Below, one piece after another: positions 35,240-43,114 of a stretch of DNA of 64,000 nt. The notes beneath the pieces are model-generated. The model had not been told where the DNA came from. It worked only from the letters and a program-made list of their open reading frames with translations, and did not search any database. Within the stretch, counting starts at the first letter, position 1, and every line of letters starts with the position of its first letter. A program made the position numbers and the translations under genes. This stretch comes from an uncultured Pelagibacteraceae bacterium (lineage in GTDB: Bacteria; Pseudomonadota; Alphaproteobacteria; Pelagibacterales; Pelagibacteraceae). The DNA is taken from contig CACJWS010000001.1 in the NCBI GenBank assembly GCA_902596975.1, forward strand, positions 83,880-147,879, given 5' to 3'.

Positions 35240-35767
35240 ATGGCAAGAGTTACCGTTGAAGACTGTATAGATAAAGTAGATAGCCCTTATGAATTAGTTT
35301 TGGTTGCTAAAGAAAGAGCAACTCAACTTAATTCAGGAATTGAACCCACATTAGATAGAGATAACGACAAACACACAGTTATTGCTTTGAGAGAAATAGC
35401 TGAAGAAACAATTAAAGTTCCAGATTTAACAGAAGCTGCAGTTTACAAACTAAGAAAACATGTAGAACAAATTGATGATACTGCTGAAGAAGATGAAGAT
35501 ATTGGTGATGATTTTGAGAATTTGTACAAAGGTGAAATCTCAAAAAGTGGTGTGCCAATTCTTCCTTCTAAAAGAGCTAGAAAAATCCCTGAAAAAATTC
35601 AGGTTTCAAAAGAAGATCTTGCTGAACTATCACCATCTGCTCAACCAGATGTTAATGTAGAAGCTCCAAGTGAGGCTGAAGAAAATGATGACGTGTCACT
35701 AGATCAAGTTTCAGAAGCAGAAGAACAAGTTTCAGACAACGTAAACGAAGAAGAAAATAATTCTTAA
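35240..35767 (+). CDS. rpoZ: RNA polymerase omega subunit with long acidic C-terminal tail
   Basis: Omega subunit that helps assemble beta-prime. The first 65 or so residues match the family: [20 protein letters not shown]-like [17 protein letters not shown], and [15 protein letters not shown]. Length is 175 aa against about 90 in E. coli and 120-135 in many alphaproteobacteria. The C-terminal 75 residues are rich in Glu/Asp/Ser ([22 protein letters not shown]) and probably disordered. Its stop abuts the convergent CoA-transferase. Confidence 0.9.
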   Translation: MARVTVEDCIDKVDSPYELVLVAKERATQLNSGIEPTLDRDNDKHTVIALREIAEETIKVPDLTEAAVYKLRKHVEQIDDTAEEDEDIGDDFENLYKGEISKSGVPILPSKRARKIPEKIQVSKEDLAELSPSAQPDVNVEAPSEAEENDDVSLDQVSEAEEQVSDNVNEEENNS

Positions 35768-35774
35768 TTAAGAA
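35761..35774. repeat. Palindrome at convergent stops of rpoZ and CoA-transferase gene
   Basis: Perfect 14-bp palindrome TTCTTAATTAAGAA that contains the stop codons of both convergent genes. It is part of the zero-spacing gene end. Not shown to be a terminator. Confidence 0.5.
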
Positions 35775-36910
35775 AACTCTTTTAGTATTTTTTCCCTGTG
35801 TTCATCAAGATCAGGAATGTCCCCTCTAGTACTTTTATCTTCGTATGAAGACATTTTTATAGGATTGCCTGCTAATCTAAAATCACCAACTACTTTATGA
35901 TAGGCTTTAACAATCATGTTTCTTGCTTCAACTTGAGGATTTTCTACCGCTTCTTTAATATTAAATATCGGCCCACAAGGTATCTTTAATTTTTCCATTT
36001 CACTTACCCATTCAGATGTATTTTTTGAAGATAGTTTATCTTCAAAAATTGATTTTAGTTCATTCATATTTTCACATCTGAGTGAGTTGGTATTAAATCT
36101 TTTATCACTGACCATTTCAGGTATTCCTAATACTTCACAAAGTTTTTCATATAATTTATCGTTACCTGCAGCAATAATTATATAACTATCTTTTGTTTTA
36201 AATGCCTCAAACGGGGCGATTGATGGATGTCTAGATCCCATAGGTTTGGGAATTTCATTTTTAGATAAATATCTTGCAATTGCATTTTCTAAAATCGCAA
36301 TTTGGCAGTCTAACATTGAAACGTCTATAAACATTCCCTTACCTGTTTTTTGTCTGTCATACAAAGCTGCATTAATTCCGATTGCAGTAAAAAGGCCTGC
36401 TGTAATATCACCAATTGATGTTCCAACTCTTGTTGGCTGACTATTTGGATGACCTGTAACACTCATCAGTCCACCCATTCCTTGAACTACCATGTCATAA
36501 GCTGGTAATTCTTTTAAAGGTCCAGTCTGACCGAAACCAGATGCAGATGCATATATTAATTTTGGATATTTTTTGCTTACATCTTTCCACCCATATCCCC
36601 ATTTTTCTAAAGTACCTGGTTTAAAATTTTCTACTAAAATATCTGCTTTTGCTAAAATTTTATCAAGGATTTTTTTATCATCTTCATCTTTTAAATTAAG
36701 AGCAATACTTTCTTTTCCTCTGTTAAGTGACATAAAATATGCTGAATGGTCTTTTACAAAAGGTCCAAACTTTCTTGAATCGTCACCAATTTGTGGTGCT
36801 TCTACTTTAATTACACGTGCACCAAGATCAGATAAAATCATTGTACAGTATGGACCTACTAAAACCCTAGTAAGATCAACAACTAATAAATTTTTTAAAG
36901 GACCATCCAT
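35768..36910 (-). CDS. CaiB/BaiF family CoA-transferase
   Basis: A 380-aa family III CoA-transferase. MDGPLKNLLVVDLTRVLVGPYCTMILSDLGARVIKVE is the N-terminal family start (shown here in part as DLTRVLVGPYCTM), with the catalytic Asp in a GGLMSVTGHPNS-to-DITAGL segment and IAPFEAFKTKDSYIIIAAGND. It transfers CoA between carboxylic acids. It is divergent from the TRAP operon that includes malonyl-CoA decarboxylase, so a dicarboxylate such as malonate is a possible substrate. Substrate not determined. Confidence 0.88.
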   Translation of the reverse strand: MDGPLKNLLVVDLTRVLVGPYCTMILSDLGARVIKVEAPQIGDDSRKFGPFVKDHSAYFMSLNRGKESIALNLKDEDDKKILDKILAKADILVENFKPGTLEKWGYGWKDVSKKYPKLIYASASGFGQTGPLKELPAYDMVVQGMGGLMSVTGHPNSQPTRVGTSIGDITAGLFTAIGINAALYDRQKTGKGMFIDVSMLDCQIAILENAIARYLSKNEIPKPMGSRHPSIAPFEAFKTKDSYIIIAAGNDKLYEKLCEVLGIPEMVSDKRFNTNSLRCENMNELKSIFEDKLSSKNTSEWVSEMEKLKIPCGPIFNIKEAVENPQVEARNMIVKAYHKVVGDFRLAGNPIKMSSYEDKSTRGDIPDLDEHREKILKEFS

Positions 36911-36936
36911 AATAATAAGTATGTCATTTCCTTATA

Positions 36937-36965
36937 TTGACTCTTACTCTCAAGTTCAATTTAAT
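36937..36965 (+). promoter_or_regulatory. Putative sigma-70 promoter for the TRAP operon
   Basis: TTGACT at 36937-36942, a 17-nt spacer and TTTAAT at 36960-36965, then AGGGG six nt before the dctP ATG. It lies in the 84-nt gap between the CoA-transferase and dctP. Confidence 0.55.
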
Positions 36966-36994
36966 ATCAACATTATAAATAAAAAGGGGAAACT

Positions 36995-38005
36995 ATGTTA
37001 AGAAAAATAACATTATATTTGTCTTCAATAATTATAGCTTTTTCAATTGTAGGATCTGCATATGCAGTTACATTAAAAGCAAGTCACCAATGGCCAGGAA
37101 CACCTAGAGCTGATGGCTCTTTTGACCCACGTCATGAAATGGTACAAATTATTGCTGATGAAGTAAAAAAAGCAAACGTTGATTTAGAAATTAGAATTTA
37201 TCCAGCTAAGTCACTTTATAAGCCAAAAGAACAGTGGAAACCTATGACTACAGGTCAATTAGATATTTCTGCTTTCCCATTAGCTTATGCATCAAAATTC
37301 CATCCAGAGTTTGATGCTACATTAATGCCAGGGACTGTAAAAAATCATGAGCATGCATTGAGATTTAATAAAGGTCCAATGATGACTGAGATTAAAAAAA
37401 TAATTAGTGATGCTGGTGTTGTAGTACTATCTGATGCATGGTTAGGTGGTGGTTTCGCATCAAAAACTAAATGTATCAAAAATCCAAGTGATGCTAAAGG
37501 ACAAGTGATGAGAGCTGCAGGAAAAGCTTTCAACCAAATGTTAGAAGCTGCTGGTGCAGGAATTCAAAGTATGCCATCATCTGAAATTTATACTGGATTA
37601 CAAACTGGTGTATTAACAGGTGCAAATACTAGTTCAGGAAGTTTTGTAAGTTACAAAATTTATGAACAAGTAAAATGTGCAACTCCTCCAGGAAAATTTG
37701 GTTTATGGTTTATGTATGAGCCAATTTTAATGTCTAAGAAAAGCTACAATGCTTTAAATTCTAGCCAACAAGTGGCTTTAATGAAAGCAGGTAAAGTTGC
37801 TGAGAAATATATGACAGCTCAAGTAGAAAACTTAGATAAAAAGTTTGAGGAAGCATACAAAGCTGCAGGTGTTAAATTAGTGTATATGGATGCTGATGAT
37901 CATGCTGCATGGGTTGATATTGCAATAAAATCATCTCACAAAGCTTTTGCTGAAAAAGTTCCAGGTGGCGATAAGCTAATGGAAATGGCTTTAGCAGTTA
38001 AATAA
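36995..38005 (+). CDS. dctP: TRAP transporter substrate-binding protein
   Basis: Periplasmic DctP-family receptor, 336 aa. Signal peptide MLRKITLYLSSIIIAFSIV with cleavage about residue 24, mature start VTLKASHQWPGT, and the VMRAAGKAFNQMLEAAGA segment near the ligand arginine. Ligand is not identifiable from sequence; a carboxylate is expected. AGGGG ribosome binding site. First gene of dctP-dctQ-dctM, then malonyl-CoA decarboxylase. Confidence 0.92.
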   Translation: MLRKITLYLSSIIIAFSIVGSAYAVTLKASHQWPGTPRADGSFDPRHEMVQIIADEVKKANVDLEIRIYPAKSLYKPKEQWKPMTTGQLDISAFPLAYASKFHPEFDATLMPGTVKNHEHALRFNKGPMMTEIKKIISDAGVVVLSDAWLGGGFASKTKCIKNPSDAKGQVMRAAGKAFNQMLEAAGAGIQSMPSSEIYTGLQTGVLTGANTSSGSFVSYKIYEQVKCATPPGKFGLWFMYEPILMSKKSYNALNSSQQVALMKAGKVAEKYMTAQVENLDKKFEEAYKAAGVKLVYMDADDHAAWVDIAIKSSHKAFAEKVPGGDKLMEMALAVK

Positions 38006-38019
38006 AATAATATATAAAG

Positions 38020-38056
38020 AACCCCTATTTATTCTCTATAAGTAGGGGTTTTTTTT
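38020..38056 (+). terminator. Intrinsic-terminator-like hairpin that hides the dctQ ribosome binding site
   Basis: Eight-bp G+C-rich stem AACCCCTA (38020-38027) with TAGGGGTT (38043-38050), lengthened by about five more A+T pairs inside the loop, followed by TTTTTTTT (38049-38056). The dctQ ATG begins at 38057. The only Shine-Dalgarno-like sequence, AGGGG at 38044-38048, sits in the 3' arm. The element could reduce both transcription and translation of dctQM relative to dctP. Confidence 0.8.
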
Positions 38057-38551
38057 ATGAAAGAAAAATACTTAAAATTCTGTGATTATGTTGCAAGAGC
38101 TTGTGGAGCTTTTGCAGTTCTAGCTTTATTGTTATCAATTCTTGTAATTGTAGAATTAGTTTTTGAAAGATACTTTTTTCAAAGAGCAATAACATGGCAA
38201 ACTGAGCTAGTAACAATGCTTTTAGTTGCTTCGACATTTATTGGAAGTGCATATGTTTTAAGTGAGAAAGCTCATGTGAGTATGGAGTGGATCTATGATT
38301 TCTTATCAAAAAAAAATATATTAAGACTTAAAATTTTTACCTCATTAGTCAGTTTATTATTCTTCTTAATTTTATTCTATTTTGGTTTTTTAATGGTTGA
38401 GGAAGCGTTTACTAAAAATTATTCAACAGGAACGGTTTGGGATCCTCCATTGTGGGTACCATATTCGTCAATGATGATAGGTGCTGCATTAATGATTTTA
38501 CAATATATAGCAGAAATTATTAAGCTTACAGACGAAAAGGATACTAACTAA
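38057..38551 (+). CDS. dctQ: TRAP transporter small permease subunit
   Basis: A 164-aa four-helix membrane protein, DctQ family. It has WQTELVTMLLVASTFIGSAYVLSEKAHVSMEWI, the most conserved part. The ATG at 38057 follows a T-run and its ribosome binding site is in the hairpin described separately. Overlaps dctM by one base. Confidence 0.89.
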   Translation: MKEKYLKFCDYVARACGAFAVLALLLSILVIVELVFERYFFQRAITWQTELVTMLLVASTFIGSAYVLSEKAHVSMEWIYDFLSKKNILRLKIFTSLVSLLFFLILFYFGFLMVEEAFTKNYSTGTVWDPPLWVPYSSMMIGAALMILQYIAEIIKLTDEKDTN

Positions 38552-39882
38552 TGGATCCATTAATAATTGCAATAATTGTTGCTGTTTTTACTTTGATAGT
38601 ATTATTCTCCGGGATACCAATTGCTTTTGGTTTAAGCTTTGTATCAATAGCTCTTTTAGTTGCTTTCGAAGGTTTCCAAATGCTAGATGTTTTTGCTGAA
38701 ACTTTCTATGCGGGATTGAATTCGTTTGTCCTACTTTCAATACCAATGTTTATATTAATGGGGATGGCAGTTGCTAATTCTCCAGCAGGAAAAGATTTAT
38801 ATACAGGATTGGACAGATGGTTATGGAGGGTACCTGGAGGTTTGGTTATTTCTAATATAGGAGCTTGTTCAATTTTTGCTGCTCTAAGTGGATCAAGTCC
38901 TGCAACCTGTGCTGCAATTGGCACTATGGGAATTCCTGAAATGAGAAAAAGAGGATACTCAGATCAAATTGCAACAGGAACTATAGCAGCTGGTGGAACA
39001 TTGGGAGTTTTAATACCTCCAAGTATTGTTTTAATTGTATATGGAATTGCAACTGGAACATCAATTGGAAGATTATTTTTAAGCGGATTGATACCAGGAT
39101 TTATGCTTGCAGGTATGTTCGCTATCTGGGCACTGATACACAGTTACTTTATTGATAAAGACTCCGCTAAAGCACTAAAGAATAGAACACCTCCAACTTT
39201 CAAAGAAAAAATTGAAGTTCTACCAAGGATACTTCCTTTCTTGGCAATCATTGCTGGTGTTTTATATGTTTTATATGGTGGTGTTGCTACTCCATCAGAG
39301 GCTTCAGGGGTTGGAGCCTTTTTAGTTTTTGTTTTGATTGCTGTTGTTTACAAAATTTATCAACCAAAAAAAATATGGAATATTGTTAAAGTTTCAATGA
39401 AAGAGAGTGTGATGATAATGTTTATCATCGCAGCTTCTTATCTTTTTGCGTTTACATTATCACAACTTTACGTAACTCAATCATTAGCTCAAAGCATGGT
39501 GGAGATGAGCTCTAATAAATGGGTAGTATTTATTTTAATAAATATATTTCTGTTAATTGCAGGTTTCTTTTTACCTCCAGTTGCTGTGATTGTTATGACC
39601 TCAGCAATATTATTGCCAGTTATAACTCAACTGGGATTTGATCCTTACTGGTTTGCAATTGTATTTACAATTAATATGGAAATTGGACTTATTACTCCAC
39701 CCGTTGGATTAAACCTATATATAATCAAAGGCATAACACCAGATGTTAGTTTGTCAGAAATTTTAAAGGGATCTATACCATTTATGATAATTATGGCTTT
39801 AGCTATACTTATTTTATGCATTTTTCCTGAGATTGTAACTTGGCTACCTGACAAAATAATGGGTAAAAGTTTAGGTTTTTAA
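38551..39882 (+). CDS. dctM: TRAP transporter large permease subunit
   Basis: A 443-aa twelve-helix DctM-family subunit. It shows LLSIPMFILMGMAVANSPAGKDLY, SIFAALSGSSPATCAAIGTMGIPEM, GTLGVLIPPSIVLIVYG and MEIGLITPPVGLNLYI, all standard for the family. Uses an ion gradient to import the DctP-bound ligand. It is followed by malonyl-CoA decarboxylase after 15 nt. Confidence 0.94.
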   Translation: MDPLIIAIIVAVFTLIVLFSGIPIAFGLSFVSIALLVAFEGFQMLDVFAETFYAGLNSFVLLSIPMFILMGMAVANSPAGKDLYTGLDRWLWRVPGGLVISNIGACSIFAALSGSSPATCAAIGTMGIPEMRKRGYSDQIATGTIAAGGTLGVLIPPSIVLIVYGIATGTSIGRLFLSGLIPGFMLAGMFAIWALIHSYFIDKDSAKALKNRTPPTFKEKIEVLPRILPFLAIIAGVLYVLYGGVATPSEASGVGAFLVFVLIAVVYKIYQPKKIWNIVKVSMKESVMIMFIIAASYLFAFTLSQLYVTQSLAQSMVEMSSNKWVVFILINIFLLIAGFFLPPVAVIVMTSAILLPVITQLGFDPYWFAIVFTINMEIGLITPPVGLNLYIIKGITPDVSLSEILKGSIPFMIIMALAILILCIFPEIVTWLPDKIMGKSLGF

Positions 39883-39897
39883 TATATAAAAAACACC

Positions 39898-41205
39898 ATG
39901 TTAAATATAAAAAGAATATTCGAGACCATTGCTGATGCTGGTCAAAAAATTTTAGAGAAAAAATCATTAAAAAAATTCTCTAAAAAAAGAGATTTAATTG
40001 AGCTATGTGATGACCTGTTATCATCTAAAGGAGCAGCATTTGGAATTACATTAGCAAGAGATATTCTTTTTAGATATCATAACTTATCACATGAAGATAA
40101 ATTAAAATTCTTACTTCAAGTAAATGAAAAATATAAACCTGATACATCAAATATTGACAAAGCCATTAAAGATTATACAGAAAATAAAAATAGTAGATCG
40201 ATTTTAAATTTATCAAGAATTACATCAGGAATTAGAAAAGAATTGTTTATTAGATTAAACATGGCTCCTAATGGAACAGCTGAGATTGTTTCTTTAAGAG
40301 AAGATCTACAAATGTTTTTATTAAAAAATCCTGAATTAAAAGAATTAGATTATGATTTGATTGATATTTTTAAAAATTGGTTCAATCCTGGATTTTTAAA
40401 ATTAAGAAAAATAACCTGGGACACAAAAGCTGCAATATTAGAAAAATTATTAAAATATGAAAAAGTTCATTCAATGAAAGATATGAATGAATTGAAAATT
40501 AGATTAGGTGAAAATAGAAGATTTTTTGCGTATTTTCATCCAGCATTAGAAGATGAGCCAATAATTTTTGTTGAGATTGCATTAACTAAAGGACTAGCTA
40601 AATCGATACAAGAATTGACAAGACCTAATGATGGAAAAAAAGAAGATTATGATACAGCTACCTTTTATTCAATTAGTAACTGTCAAGAAGGGCTTTCAAG
40701 AGTTACGTTGGGTAACTTCTTAATAAAGAGAGTAGTATACGAGTTACAAGAAGAGTTACCCGATGTAAAAAATTTTGGAACCTTGTCACCAATGCAAGGT
40801 TTTGCTGATTGGGTTAAATCATCGGAAAATGAGAAAATAAGTGAGATAGTTCAAAAAGATAATTTTGTAAAAGTTGAGTTTTTAAAATCTTTAGATCTTA
40901 AAATTGGAGATAGAAAATTTATTGATAATAAAGATTTACTTACAAAACTTGCTTTAAATTACTTGGCTGTACAAAAAAATGATCTAGGTTTTCCTATAAA
41001 TGATGTGTGTAGGTTTCATTTAAAAAATGGAGCTGAAATTGATGATATTGTAGTTAATGCTAACGTTTCTGATGTAGGATTTAAAAGGTCATTTGGAATC
41101 ATGGTTAATTACAAATATGAACTTGGGAAAATTGAGCAAAATCATCAAGAGTATGTAAACGAAAAAAAAATTAATATATCAAGCAAACTAAAAAAATATG
41201 TCTAG
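39898..41205 (+). CDS. Malonyl-CoA decarboxylase
   Basis: A 435-aa protein of the malonyl-CoA decarboxylase family (converts malonyl-CoA to acetyl-CoA and CO2). Key stretches include RHYHNLSHEDKLKFL-like RYHNLSHEDKLKFL, FFAYFHPALEDEPIIFVEIALTKGLA, ATFYSISNCQEGLSRVTLGNFLIK, FGTLSPMQGFADW and the C-terminal DVCRFHLKNGAEI. No malonyl-CoA synthetase (MatB) gene is near, but a CoA-transferase gene lies on the other side of the TRAP genes. Overlaps dusA by 8 nt. Confidence 0.9.
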   Translation: MLNIKRIFETIADAGQKILEKKSLKKFSKKRDLIELCDDLLSSKGAAFGITLARDILFRYHNLSHEDKLKFLLQVNEKYKPDTSNIDKAIKDYTENKNSRSILNLSRITSGIRKELFIRLNMAPNGTAEIVSLREDLQMFLLKNPELKELDYDLIDIFKNWFNPGFLKLRKITWDTKAAILEKLLKYEKVHSMKDMNELKIRLGENRRFFAYFHPALEDEPIIFVEIALTKGLAKSIQELTRPNDGKKEDYDTATFYSISNCQEGLSRVTLGNFLIKRVVYELQEELPDVKNFGTLSPMQGFADWVKSSENEKISEIVQKDNFVKVEFLKSLDLKIGDRKFIDNKDLLTKLALNYLAVQKNDLGFPINDVCRFHLKNGAEIDDIVVNANVSDVGFKRSFGIMVNYKYELGKIEQNHQEYVNEKKINISSKLKKYV

Positions 41206-42199
41206 ATTAAATAGAACTGTTTCTGTTGCTCCAATGATGGACTGCACAGACAAACATGAAAGATTTTTCTTAAGACTGATTAGTAAAAATGTTCTTCTTT
41301 ATACTGAAATGATTGTTTCAGAAGCTATTGATAGAGGAGATAAAAAGAAACTATTAGAGTTTGATATGAGGGAAAAACCTGTTGCTTTGCAGTTAGGAGG
41401 TTCTTCTCCAAAATTATTAGGAAATGCCGCATATTTAGGTGAAGAATTTGGCTACGATGAAATAAATTTAAATTTAGGTTGTCCAAGTAAAAAAGTTCAG
41501 AAAAATAGATTTGGAGCTTGTTTAATTCAAGAACCTAATCTTGTTGCTGATTGTCTAAGTGAAATGATTTCAAAAACATCACTTCCTGTAACAGTTAAAA
41601 CTAGAATCGGATACGACAATGTTGATCAATACGAAAATTTATATAATTTTGTGAATATTTTAAAAGAAACAGGTGTTAATACTTTTATAATCCATGCCAG
41701 AAAAGCAATGTTGGGAAAATTTACACCTAAACAAAATTTAAACATTCCACCTTTGAAATATGAATACGTAAATAGATTAAAAAAAGATTTTCAAGATTTA
41801 GAAATAATAATTAATGGAGGCGTAACTTCTACTGATCAAATCAAAGAACATTTAGATAATGTAGATGGTGTCATGATTGGAAGGTCAATTTATCATTCAC
41901 CTTACATGTTAGCAGATATTGAGAACCAAATTTTTAATAATAGTGAAGTTTTGACAAGACAAGAAGTTGTTGAGAAACTAATTGAGTATGTAAAAGAAGA
42001 AATTAAAAAGGGTACAAGATTAAATCAAATTATGAGACATACTCTTGGTTTATTTCATGGACAAACAGGTTCTAGTTTTTGGAAAAGATATTTAAGTGAA
42101 AATATGTGTGTAAGAGATGCCGATGTTAAGAAAATTGATCACATAATGGATAAAGTAAAATTTAATCCACAAAGTATATCGGCAGGTCAAATTGAATAA
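41198..42199 (+). CDS. dusA: tRNA-dihydrouridine synthase
   Basis: A 333-aa FMN enzyme that reduces uridines (U20/U20a) in tRNA. N-terminal VSVAPMMDCTDKHERFF is the DusA form (APMMDWTDRH in relatives), with NLNLGCPSKKVQKNRFGACL carrying the catalytic cysteine. Also IIHARKAMLGKFTPKQN. Overlaps the preceding and following genes by 8 nt each, so is in one transcription unit with them. Confidence 0.93.
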   Translation: MSRLNRTVSVAPMMDCTDKHERFFLRLISKNVLLYTEMIVSEAIDRGDKKKLLEFDMREKPVALQLGGSSPKLLGNAAYLGEEFGYDEINLNLGCPSKKVQKNRFGACLIQEPNLVADCLSEMISKTSLPVTVKTRIGYDNVDQYENLYNFVNILKETGVNTFIIHARKAMLGKFTPKQNLNIPPLKYEYVNRLKKDFQDLEIIINGGVTSTDQIKEHLDNVDGVMIGRSIYHSPYMLADIENQIFNNSEVLTRQEVVEKLIEYVKEEIKKGTRLNQIMRHTLGLFHGQTGSSFWKRYLSENMCVRDADVKKIDHIMDKVKFNPQSISAGQIE

Positions 42200-43025
42200 T
42201 ACTCTTTTAGAGATTAATAATATTTATTTTATTTTTTTAATGATGGCAGCTGCTGTTCCAGTTGGTTTCTTTGCGGGATTTTTTGGAATTGGTGGAGGTT
42301 TGATATCTGTACCATTTTTATTTTTTGTGTTTGAAACATTTAATGTAGATAAAGATTATTTAATGCATTTATCTGTAGGGACAGCTTTTTCAATAACAAT
42401 TTTAACAGCTACAGCTTCAGTATTAACTCATAGAAAATACAACGCTGTTGATTTTAATATTATTAAAAATTATGGAACATTTGTAATAATTGGAGTTTTC
42501 TCTGGAACATTGATGGCAGCATTGATGAATACTAAAACATTATTATTCTTTTTTTCTGCAGTTGTTTTCTTTTTTGGAGCTTACTTGTTGTTACAAAGTG
42601 AAAAGAAAAAAAAAATTAAAAAAAAATTTAATATTTTCCCAAGAATAATATTTGGATTTTTATCAGGATTAATTTCTGCACCGATGGGTATAACTGGAGC
42701 TATGATGAATGTTCCTATATTAAGATACTTTGGTTATCCTATTAACTTAGCAATAGGAAGCTCTGCAGCCATTGGATTTATAATAGCTTTATTTGGATCA
42801 ATTGGATTTTTTACATCTGGCTTGATGTTAAATGCCGATATCCCACTCAGTATTGGATTTATTAACATACCTGCATTTATAATTTTTGTTCCAATAACGA
42901 CATTCATGGCAAGGATTGGAGCAAAAACAGTTCAAGATCTAGATAGAGTTAAAACACAGAGATTATTTGGTGTTTTTTTATATGTTATTGGTACTTTATT
43001 TTTATATAGATTTTTAGTGACTTAG
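42192..43025 (+). CDS. TauE/SafE family sulfite/anion exporter-like protein
   Basis: A 277-aa membrane protein, eight or so helices. It has two TauE/SafE-type repeats, GFFAGFFGIGGGLISVPFLFF and GFLSGLISAPMGITGAMMNVPI. Members export sulfite, sulfoacetate or other organic anions. A TTG at 42192 is used as start (overlap with dusA); an ATG at 42240 is an alternative. The end runs into the G+C-rich element described separately. Confidence 0.84.
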   Translation: MNNTLLEINNIYFIFLMMAAAVPVGFFAGFFGIGGGLISVPFLFFVFETFNVDKDYLMHLSVGTAFSITILTATASVLTHRKYNAVDFNIIKNYGTFVIIGVFSGTLMAALMNTKTLLFFFSAVVFFFGAYLLLQSEKKKKIKKKFNIFPRIIFGFLSGLISAPMGITGAMMNVPILRYFGYPINLAIGSSAAIGFIIALFGSIGFFTSGLMLNADIPLSIGFINIPAFIIFVPITTFMARIGAKTVQDLDRVKTQRLFGVFLYVIGTLFLYRFLVT

Positions 43026-43060
43026 GAGACGAGGTGGTTTCAGTCTCCCTCCGCCACCTC
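43025..43060 (+). repeat. G+C-rich interleaved inverted repeats after tauE-like gene
   Basis: GGAGAC (43025-43030) pairs with GTCTCC (43043-43048), and GAGGTGG (43031-43037) with CCACCTC (43054-43060). The two pairings interleave, so either two alternative hairpins or, with strain, a pseudoknot is possible. The block starts at the last base of the stop codon. About 60% G+C against roughly 30% around it. Its 3' part resembles the end of a tRNA-Ser or tmRNA (CTCCCTCCGCCA-like). Origin and role unknown. Confidence 0.7.
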
Positions 43061-43114
43061 AAATACTATATTATTCGATTCTCTAATTTTTTTTTAACTC
43101 TTTATAGTTGAATT

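Noticed and set aside
36573..37001. 142-aa ORF antisense to the CoA-transferase and reaching dctP
   Set aside because: Covers the N-terminal CaiB-type sequence on the other strand and the promoter; no family features.
38055..38237. Antisense ORF opposite dctQ
   Set aside because: Shadow of a four-helix membrane protein gene; Leu-rich by composition only.
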